Part shown: in pieces, positions 51,922 to 57,523 of the stretch
Position numbering within the stretch: position 1 is the stretch's first letter
Layout: each line of letters starts with the position of its first letter
NCBI GenBank assembly: GCA_016188575.1
Contig: JACPHN010000108.1
Coordinates: forward strand, 1-57,523
Length of the DNA: 57,523 nt
Reading direction: 5' to 3'
From: Candidatus Schekmanbacteria bacterium
Lineage (GTDB): Bacteria > CSSED10-310 > JACPHN01
Made by a program: the position numbers and the translations under genes
The notes under the pieces: model-generated
The model's input: only the letters and a program-made list of their open reading frames with translations
Database searches by the model: none
What the model was told of the DNA's origin: nothing

Positions 51922-51978
51922 CGCCTGATTTCGCGACAGCGCCGGTCGCCTCCGAGCGGCCGGCGGCTGTCTCCCCTC

Positions 51979-52010
51979 GCCCTGGTGCCGCTGGCACCAG
52001 GGCTTTTTTT
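51979..52010 (+). terminator. Intrinsic terminator
   Basis: An 11-bp perfect stem, GCCCTGGTGCC (51979-51989) with GGCACCAGGGC (51993-52003), a 3-base loop and seven T residues (52004-52010). It ends the TonB-dependent receptor transcript. Confidence 0.93.
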
Positions 52011-52111
52011 GTCTTTGGTTGCGGGCCGCGCGATGCGGTGTTAGCATGATGGGCTTTACAGGTCGGCGCGCACGCCCCGCGCTCCGGCTGTTCCGCAACC
52101 CGGCTCTGCCC

Positions 52112-53023
52112 ATGAAGATCACTTTCCTAGGAACCTCGTCCGCAACCCCCACGCTACGGCGCGGCCTCCCGGCCGTCGCCCTGCAGCGAGATGGCGAAGT
52201 CCTGCTCTTCGACTGTGGCGAAGGCACGCAAATGCAACTTCAGAAGGTCGAAGTCAGGCCGTCACGCATCGCCATGCTGCTCGTGACGCACCTGCACGGA
52301 GATCACGTTACCGGAATCATGGGGCTGCTCATGTCGCTGAAGCTGGCAGGGCGCACGGAACCGCTCATCATCCACGGCCCGGCCGGCATCAAAGATTATG
52401 TCCTCGGATCCATGCGCTACCTGCGCCTGCGGGTCGACTTCGCGCTCAGCGTCGAGGAGGTTGTACCTGGCGATGTCCTGCACAGAGCTGGATACGACAT
52501 CTCGGTCTTTCCGCTCGATCATACGGTGCCGACCCTGGGCTACGCGCTCGAGGAGAACATGCGACCTGGTCGCTTCAATGTCGAGCGCGCCCGCGCGCTG
52601 GGCGTGCCGGAAGGCCCGATGTGGGGCCGGTTACAGCGCGGAGACTGCGTGTTGCTGCCGGATGGCCGCACGGTGGCGCCCGCCGAGGTATTGGGACAAC
52701 CGCGCCGCGGCCGCAAGATCGTTTATGCACTCGACACGGCGCCGTGCCGCGATGCCATCTCAGCGGCAGCAGGCGCGAGCGTCCTCATCCATGATGCAAC
52801 GTTTGCGCCCGAAGAGGAGGCTCTGGCTCGGCAGCGCAAGCACTCCACCAGCGTGGAGGCCGCGGCAATCGCTCAGGAGGCCGCGGTTGAGCAGCTCTAC
52901 CTCACCCACATCAGCGCTCGCTACACGCATGCTGCGCCGCTGATGCGCGGGGTAAGGCGGCTGCTGCCGACAGCGCGAATAGCACACGACCTGATGGACG
53001 TGGAGATTCCTCTGCGCGAATAG
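52112..53023 (+). CDS. rnz: Ribonuclease Z (tRNA 3'-endonuclease)
   Basis: A 303-residue metallo-beta-lactamase-fold RNase that trims tRNA 3' ends. MKITFLGTSSATPTLRRGLP is the standard start. The zinc motif is THLHGDHVTG. The later PLDHTVPTLGYALEE is the family's substrate arm region, and LTHISARYT near the end supplies another ligand. The ATG at 52112 has no clear ribosome-binding site, but the family start fits it. Length equals the usual ~305. aroK follows ten bases later, so the genes may be co-transcribed. Confidence 0.93.
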   Translation: MKITFLGTSSATPTLRRGLPAVALQRDGEVLLFDCGEGTQMQLQKVEVRPSRIAMLLVTHLHGDHVTGIMGLLMSLKLAGRTEPLIIHGPAGIKDYVLGSMRYLRLRVDFALSVEEVVPGDVLHRAGYDISVFPLDHTVPTLGYALEENMRPGRFNVERARALGVPEGPMWGRLQRGDCVLLPDGRTVAPAEVLGQPRRGRKIVYALDTAPCRDAISAAAGASVLIHDATFAPEEEALARQRKHSTSVEAAAIAQEAAVEQLYLTHISARYTHAAPLMRGVRRLLPTARIAHDLMDVEIPLRE

Positions 53024-53033
53024 CGAGGTGAGC

Positions 53034-53555
53034 ATGAGACCGGTATTTCTCGTCGGATTCATGGGATCGGGGAAAAGTACGATAGGCAGACTCCTGGCCA
53101 GTCAATGGGCGCAGCCCTTCGTGGACACGGACGAGCTCGTCGAAGCGAAGGCGGGAAAGTCCATCACACGGATTTTTCAGGAGGATGGTGAGCAGGCATT
53201 TCGCACGCTCGAGAGGGATATTCTGGCACACGTGTGCGAGGAACGCGCCTCCGGGGGCGTCGTGGCGACTGGCGGTGGCGCCCCGATGGACCCCCGAAAC
53301 TGGGCGCTCATGGAAAAGACGGGCCAGATCATCGCCTTGGTCGCCCCATTTGAGGTGCTCCAGCGGCGCATCTGCGAGCTCGGCGAAAGCAGCCGGCCAC
53401 TGGCCGCTGACGCCGTCGGCCTGGAAGACCTCTATCGCGAGCGCGCAAGTCGGTACGCGGCGGCGAGAATCGTCGTCGAAACCGCGACGCTTTCGCCCGC
53501 GGCCGTGGCGGCGGAGATCAGCCAGCGGCTGGCCGAGCTTTGCCAAGAGGAATGA
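53034..53555 (+). CDS. aroK: Shikimate kinase
   Basis: A 173-residue kinase of the shikimate pathway, making shikimate 3-phosphate. P-loop: FLVGFMGSGKSTIGRLLA. Substrate-binding: DTDELVE, and GGVVATGGGAP. The ATG at 53034 has AGGTGAG just upstream. The aroB start lies two bases after its stop region (TGAGGTG), so the two enzymes are translated together. Confidence 0.95.
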   Translation: MRPVFLVGFMGSGKSTIGRLLASQWAQPFVDTDELVEAKAGKSITRIFQEDGEQAFRTLERDILAHVCEERASGGVVATGGGAPMDPRNWALMEKTGQIIALVAPFEVLQRRICELGESSRPLAADAVGLEDLYRERASRYAAARIVVETATLSPAAVAAEISQRLAELCQEE

Positions 53556-53556
53556 G

Positions 53557-54702
53557 GTGAGCTGCTCAACGACGGTTGTTGAAGTCAAGCTCGGACCCCG
53601 TTCCTACCCCATCTGCGTGGGCTACGGAATGTGCGGACCAGCAGGCGCCCAGGAGCTCAGGGAGAGGCTGGAGAGGCACTTAGGGAAACCTCGCGACCTC
53701 GCCATCGTCACCGACGAAAACGTGGCGGCGCTATACCTGGATCCCATGCGGGAGCGGTTGCGTCAGGCGGGTTGGCGATGCGAGGGGCTGGTGGTGCCCG
53801 CGGGAGAGGAATCGAAAAGCCTTGCCGTGGTCGAGCGCCTCTACGGACGGCTTATCAGTATGGACATGGATCGGGGAGGCGCTGTGCTCGCCCTGGGCGG
53901 CGGCGTCGTCGGCGACCTGGCCGGGTTTGTCGCCGCTACGTATCTACGCGGTATCGATTTCATTCAGATGCCAACTAGCCTGCTCGCGCAGGTGGACGCC
54001 AGTATCGGGGGCAAGGTCGGCATCAATCACGCGGCCGGCAAGAACCTGATCGGGGCTTTCCACCAGCCCCGCCTGGTGCTTGTGGATGTGGCGTACCTCC
54101 GCACCTTACCGCGAAAAGAGATCACGTGCGGCCTTGCGGAGGTGCTGAAGTACGCGGTTCTGGCGGGAGAGCCGCTATTCGGATGGCTCGAGAGCCGAAT
54201 CGAGGAGCTAGCTGGTGACGCCGTCGATACGCCGTTCCGCGGCGCAGACTGGGTGCAGACGGTAGCGAGCTGCGCTGCCATCAAGGCACAGGTGGTGGCC
54301 GACGACGAGCGGGAGGCGGACAAAAGGATGCTGCTGAACCTCGGACACACGTTTGGCCACGGTCTTGAGCAAGCGGGAGGATTTCGCGACTTCTCCCATG
54401 GTGAGGCCGTCGGCTGGGGCACGGCGGTGGCCACCGACGTCGCGGTGCGACTGGGGCTGCTATCCACCGCGGAGGGCGCGCGCATCGAACGCCTGTTCGC
54501 GCGCGCCGGGCTGCCCACCAGCGTGCGCGGCTATTCCGTTGAGGCGGTGATGGAGGCAATGCGAAGTGACAAGAAGCGGAGCTCGGGTCGCCTTCGCTTC
54601 GTACTGCCACGGGCCATCGGTGACGTTGCCGTTGTCAGTGACGTACCCGGCGCCGATATCGCGGCGGCGCTCCGCTGCCGACTCGGCGACGAATCTCGCT
54701 AA
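53557..54702 (+). CDS. aroB: 3-dehydroquinate synthase
   Basis: The second enzyme of the shikimate pathway, converting DAHP to 3-dehydroquinate. The 381-residue product has ALGGGVVGDLAGFVAATYLR for NAD binding, MPTSLLAQVDASIGGKVGIN and AGKNLIGAFHQP, and the metal-binding NLGHTFGHGLE. The start is GTG at 53557, preceded by AGAGGAATGAG that also covers the aroK stop. It overlaps the convergent small gene at its stop by four bases. Confidence 0.95.
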   Translation: MSCSTTVVEVKLGPRSYPICVGYGMCGPAGAQELRERLERHLGKPRDLAIVTDENVAALYLDPMRERLRQAGWRCEGLVVPAGEESKSLAVVERLYGRLISMDMDRGGAVLALGGGVVGDLAGFVAATYLRGIDFIQMPTSLLAQVDASIGGKVGINHAAGKNLIGAFHQPRLVLVDVAYLRTLPRKEITCGLAEVLKYAVLAGEPLFGWLESRIEELAGDAVDTPFRGADWVQTVASCAAIKAQVVADDEREADKRMLLNLGHTFGHGLEQAGGFRDFSHGEAVGWGTAVATDVAVRLGLLSTAEGARIERLFARAGLPTSVRGYSVEAVMEAMRSDKKRSSGRLRFVLPRAIGDVAVVSDVPGADIAAALRCRLGDESR

Positions 54703-55031
54703 AGCTCCGCCGCGTCCTGATCAAGGAGGATATCTTCGTGCCCGCCGCGAATCTCAAGATGCGGCTCGCGCATTGGGTGAACCCAGTTGATATGGCGCTT
54801 GTTCAGGAGCACAAAGATACGCGAGGCAATGGGCCGGCCGGACTCGAGATTAAAGACGTGTGCATCATTGATGGGAATAAAATCGATATCCTGGCGATTC
54901 AGATAGTCGGATAGCCTCCCTTTCCGGAACTCTTTCTCGGTCACGAGGATCTTCCCGACGATAGCATGTTTCGATGTATATATCTTTACGATCGCAAAGC
55001 CCTTGTCCAGGTCGACCACCAGTACCCCCAA
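54699..55031 (-). CDS. Small conserved-looking protein, unknown function
   Basis: A 110-residue soluble protein. Its features are VVDLDKGFAIVKIYTSKHA, then RLSDYLNRQDIDFIPINDAH, suggesting a compact beta domain, and an acidic C-terminus. Not recognised. TTG at 55031 directly follows the response-regulator stop; a GTG four codons later is an alternative. No ribosome-binding site is seen, so translation may be coupled. It is less GC-rich than its neighbours. It likely acts with the response regulator. Confidence 0.65.
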   Translation of the reverse strand: MGVLVVDLDKGFAIVKIYTSKHAIVGKILVTEKEFRKGRLSDYLNRQDIDFIPINDAHVFNLESGRPIASRIFVLLNKRHINWVHPMREPHLEIRGGHEDILLDQDAAEL

Positions 55032-55397
55032 TCAGTCGAGCATCAATTGCACTACGGCTTGTAGATCGGTAGCATTGAAAGGCTTCGCAAGGTAGCTGAT
55101 CGCTCCGGCACGGTAGCCTTTCTCCATATCGGCAACGTCGCCCAACGCCGTCAGCATGACAATTGGCATGTCATGAAGGCGCTCCTTCTTCAGCGTGGCG
55201 CAAAAGTCCAGTCCGCTCATGTTGGGCATCATCAGGTCAAGGACGATAAGGTCGGGTTTCGCCGCGCGCACCGCAGCGAGGGCCTGCAGACCGTCACACG
55301 CCTCGGCGATGTCGTAACCATCTTCGAGGATTCCGCGCACCAAGTCCCTGATGTTGGGCTCGTCGTCGACGACAAGCACTTTCTTGCGCTGAGCCAT
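55032..55397 (-). CDS. Single-domain response regulator
   Basis: A 121-residue receiver domain without output domain. LVVDDEPNIRDLV holds the acidic pair, LIVLDLMMPNMSG the phosphorylated Asp, MLTALGD the switch Thr and LAKPFN the conserved Lys. It probably receives phosphate from an unlinked kinase and acts by binding a partner, perhaps the small protein encoded next. The ATG at 55397 is chosen; a GTG two codons earlier is in frame. A strong promoter lies at 55444-55473. Confidence 0.9.
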   Translation of the reverse strand: MAQRKKVLVVDDEPNIRDLVRGILEDGYDIAEACDGLQALAAVRAAKPDLIVLDLMMPNMSGLDFCATLKKERLHDMPIVMLTALGDVADMEKGYRAGAISYLAKPFNATDLQAVVQLMLD

Positions 55398-55443
55398 GGA
55401 CACGATGACGTGCTTCTTATTCCGCGGCAGGAGTTTTCCCGCT

Positions 55444-55473
55444 ATCTTAGGATTGGGGTAGCAGCCCTGTCAA
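55444..55473 (-). promoter_or_regulatory. Promoter of the response-regulator gene
   Basis: On the minus strand TTGACA (55473-55468), an 18-base spacer and TAAGAT (55449-55444). It faces away from the promoter at 55506. Confidence 0.6.
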
Positions 55474-55505
55474 GCAGGCAGCCAGGCCCGTACTGCGGAT
55501 TCTGC

Positions 55506-55534
55506 TTGACACAGCAGTGCAGTGATGATAGGAC
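55506..55534 (+). promoter_or_regulatory. Promoter of the Cys-rich secreted protein
   Basis: TTGACA (55506-55511), a 17-base spacer and TAGGAC (55529-55534), about 110 bp before the ATG at 55646. The -10 is only moderate. Confidence 0.5.
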
Positions 55535-55645
55535 GCGGCGCGATTCACGCCAGGATTGTCAGCCGCCGCGCGGTAGCCCGATCGCTACGCAGGATTCCGC
55601 GGCACGGCCCAATCGGCGCGTTCCAAGTTCCAAGGAGATGACGCA

Positions 55646-56329
55646 ATGAGAAGAACAGCGCTGCTCACCACGGTCGTCTTGCTGGTATCGGTTGTGACGG
55701 CGGCGGCTCAGGAAAAGAAGTGCAAGGCGATGAAGGAAGATGGAACCGTCCTCGCCGAGCTGGCCTACGAATCGGGCAAGTATGGTGAATGCCTCGACAA
55801 GCTCAAAGCTGAGGTGGCCGGCAAGCTGTGCGGGCCGACGGACAAGAAAGTGAAATTCCAACTGCAAAAAGACGCGGACACGCCACGAACCTCCTCTGCG
55901 GACTGTTCCCTGGCGGCCGCGGCCGCCGAAAAGAGCGCCCCCTCCGAGCCAGCCGAGCCGGCGGCTGAAGAGCGTCAGAAAGACGCGACCGAGGCGCCCA
56001 AGCCTCTGACCTGCGAAGAGCAAAAAACGTATCTGCTTGACAATGCCGCCCACTGCGGCGCGGCCGACATCTACAAGAAGTGGAGCTGCGACACACCGGC
56101 GGAAGCCAAGGGAATCGGCAAGGCGTACGAAAAGTGCGCAAAGAAGGTCGAAAAACACGAGGGTGACCCGGGCGAAGCGGCGTGCACCGAAGCGCTCGAG
56201 CATCTCAAGGCTCAGGAGTGCGGCGCCGCGAAGATCATGGTCGCGGCCGCCGAAAAAGGTAAGGACTGCGCGACCGTCGAGGGGCGTCGGGCACTCGTGA
56301 ATTCCCGAAACGTGTGCGAGAAAAAGTAG
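55646..56329 (+). CDS. Secreted cysteine-rich protein, unknown function
   Basis: A 227-residue exported protein with a signal peptide ending VVTAAAQEK. The mature part has about a dozen cysteines in spaced motifs (KKCKAMKED, GECLDKL, ECGAAK), a Pro/Glu/Ala-rich linker (SAPSEPAEPAAEERQ) in the middle and many Lys. Disulfide bonds in the periplasm or outside are likely. Not a lipoprotein: no lipobox Cys at the cleavage site. CCAAGGAGAT precedes the ATG. No family recognised. Confidence 0.8.
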   Translation: MRRTALLTTVVLLVSVVTAAAQEKKCKAMKEDGTVLAELAYESGKYGECLDKLKAEVAGKLCGPTDKKVKFQLQKDADTPRTSSADCSLAAAAAEKSAPSEPAEPAAEERQKDATEAPKPLTCEEQKTYLLDNAAHCGAADIYKKWSCDTPAEAKGIGKAYEKCAKKVEKHEGDPGEAACTEALEHLKAQECGAAKIMVAAAEKGKDCATVEGRRALVNSRNVCEKK

Positions 56330-56345
56330 GCTCTCCCGGGGGATT

Positions 56346-56861
56346 TCACCTCAGGCACTCCGGGTGGCGACGTGTCGGCCCTGGCCGCATGGTCGGCAAG
56401 CCTTCTCGCGTCGCCACCGCCAGACGGTCAGAAAAGTCCACGGGCGGCGGCCCGCTGACGCCGCCGTCGCCCGCAGCAAGCGCCACACGTGGAAGACGCG
56501 CCGGGTCGTAGGCGGTGCGCGACGATCTTACGAGCTCACTCCCGTAGGCGCTCCACCAGGTAATTGCCTCGAGCAAGGACCCCACGTCAACCAGGCGCGT
56601 TTCGGCGTCGGCCGCTCGCAGGTGCCGCTGAGCTTTTGCGAGCAGCCGCACCATGCCAGTCGGTTTCCCCTGCTGCAGCTTGAAACACGCGGCTGCGACC
56701 TGAATCAGTCCCTGCAGCAGCCGCTTCTCGCCTCCCCGCACGAGCAGCCAGCCTTGCTCCCACTCTTCATGGGCGGCAAAGTAGCTTCCCTCGTTGAACA
56801 ATCGGGCGCCCCGCGCGAGGCAATCCGCGATTTCCGGGGCGCCGTTCAAGCGCCTTTGCAT
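56346..56861 (-). CDS. DUF309-family protein
   Basis: A 171-residue protein with the DUF309 signature GARLFNEGSYFAAHEEWEQG and LLQGLIQVAAACFKLQQGK, an all-helical domain of unknown function. The C-terminal ~60 residues are an unconserved Pro/Arg-rich tail. The ATG at 56861 is chosen; a start five codons upstream is in frame. It follows the threonine-dehydratase-like gene by 39 bp on the same strand, so they may be co-transcribed. Confidence 0.85.
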   Translation of the reverse strand: MQRRLNGAPEIADCLARGARLFNEGSYFAAHEEWEQGWLLVRGGEKRLLQGLIQVAAACFKLQQGKPTGMVRLLAKAQRHLRAADAETRLVDVGSLLEAITWWSAYGSELVRSSRTAYDPARLPRVALAAGDGGVSGPPPVDFSDRLAVATREGLPTMRPGPTRRHPECLR

Positions 56862-56900
56862 GATGCCACCGTCCACCCGCGGGAGCAGCGCGAGAGATGC

Positions 56901-57523
56901 TCAGTAGGCGCCCGTAACAACCTGCCGCAGCGTCGCTTCATCGATATTCGATCCTGAGAGGACAATGCCGACGGTTCTGCCCGCCAGGCGCTCGCGGAGC
57001 TTGATCAGCCCGGCCAGGCCAGCAGCTCCCGCGCCTTCCGCGAGGTTGTGCGTGGTGCGCAGCAACGCGCGGATGGCCGCGGCGATCTCGGCGTCCGAAA
57101 CCGTTACGAAATCAGCAAGCCCTTCCACCAGTGTGCCAAAGGTCATCTCATAGACGTTGCGCGTCGCCAGGCCGTCTGCAAACGTCTCCGCCAGCCTCCC
57201 GGGAAGCACGGCGCGCGCGCGCCACGAGTCGCAAATAGTCGGCGCCTGTGCCGCCTGCACGCCGAAAATCTCGAGCGTGGGTTGTAGGTGGCGAGAAACC
57301 GTGAGCGCGCCGACCGCTTGCGATCCCCCACCGATACTCAACACCAACGCATCCAGGGGAGTCTCGCACTGCCGCAGCATGGCGAGTGTCATGGTGGCGG
57401 CTCCCGCGATCACGAGCCGATCGTCGGTAGAATGAATCAGCCTCGCGCCCGTTCGCCGCTCGACATCTCTGGCGATGTCAACGCTCTCGTCGTAGTCGAG
57501 TCCGGACTCGATGAGAGTGGCAC
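56901..57523 (-). CDS. Threonine dehydratase-like PLP enzyme (5' part outside the window)
   Basis: The last ~206 residues of a fold-type II PLP enzyme; the N-terminus with the Lys that binds PLP lies beyond the right edge. The visible part begins ATLIESGLDYDES, contains the PLP-phosphate loop LSIGGGSQAVGAL, then HNLAEGAGAAGLAGL and ends IVLSGSNIDEATLRQVV. These match serine/threonine dehydratases. No ACT regulatory domain is present at the C-terminus, so it is the catabolic, non-ACT type or a serine racemase-like protein. Confidence 0.85.
   Translation of the reverse strand, partial: ATLIESGLDYDESVDIARDVERRTGARLIHSTDDRLVIAGAATMTLAMLRQCETPLDALVLSIGGGSQAVGALTVSRHLQPTLEIFGVQAAQAPTICDSWRARAVLPGRLAETFADGLATRNVYEMTFGTLVEGLADFVTVSDAEIAAAIRALLRTTHNLAEGAGAAGLAGLIKLRERLAGRTVGIVLSGSNIDEATLRQVVTGAY

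Noticed and set aside
1-57523. tRNA, rRNA and CRISPR arrays
   Set aside because: No T-loop/acceptor patterns, conserved rRNA blocks or regularly spaced direct repeats were seen. This was by eye; tRNAscan and a CRISPR finder would settle it.

Overview
This window comes from a GC-rich (roughly two thirds G+C by eye), Gram-negative bacterium. Evidence for an outer membrane is a TonB-dependent receptor with a carboxypeptidase-regulatory-like N-terminus. A deltaproteobacterial/Myxococcota-like affiliation is an inference. It rests on a type III export module whose SctQ carries an FHA domain, a short RdgC-like protein co-translated with a 173-residue partner, a hydrophobic FliO-like protein in a non-flagellar-looking cluster, and a fused acetylglutamate kinase/synthase. 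No tRNA, rRNA, CRISPR array or intact transposase was recognised.

Layout. 1-326: gene-free left edge with three related ~19-bp repeats. 327-5907 (minus): surface-polysaccharide genes (FkbM methyltransferase, MptE/DUF115-like protein, AT-rich flippase, sugar epimerase, Gfo/Idh oxidoreductase). 6027-14072 (minus): an operon running from an FN3/lectin-like protein through a pentapeptide-repeat protein, FHA-SctQ, FliO-like protein, SctR, SctS and SctT to SctU. 14238-17972 (plus): a large lamin-tail/Ig-like/beta-helix surface protein that overlaps carA at its 3' end. 19397-20446: a small zinc-binding protein, a possible 73-residue ORF and a probable non-coding RNA with its own promoter and intrinsic terminator. 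20495-26645 (minus): acetoacetyl-CoA synthetase broken by an internal deletion, a GNAT acetyltransferase, a solitary DNA methyltransferase and a glycosyltransferase. 27057-30566: hybrid histidine kinase. 30505-32850: argC and the fused argB/argA. 33280-41293: glycosyltransferase, transporters, enoyl-CoA hydratase, RdgC pair, coaE, NADP-binding oxidoreductase, SCP2 protein. 41290-48379 (minus): proC, hyuA, hyuB and two paralogous periplasmic binding proteins, closely spaced. 49048-57523: TonB-dependent receptor, RNase Z, aroK, aroB, a response regulator with a small partner, a secreted Cys-rich protein, a DUF309 protein and a truncated threonine-dehydratase-like gene.

How genes work together. 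argBA plus argC supply the second and third steps of arginine synthesis, and the first step through the fused synthase. carA makes the ammonia-donating subunit of carbamoyl-phosphate synthetase. aroK and aroB belong to the shikimate pathway. proC, hyuA and hyuB could link 5-oxoproline or hydantoin breakdown to glutamate and proline metabolism. The type III genes supply the export gate and sorting platform only; ATPase, SctV, rings, needle and secretin are not in the window.

The strongest unexplained signals are: (1) the flagellum-like/non-flagellar hybrid export module with an FHA-bearing SctQ; (2) a dispersed ~138-bp inverted-repeat element in four copies, three of which end 11-13 bp upstream of a predicted -35 box; (3) the promoter-to-terminator non-coding RNA locus at 20103-20446.
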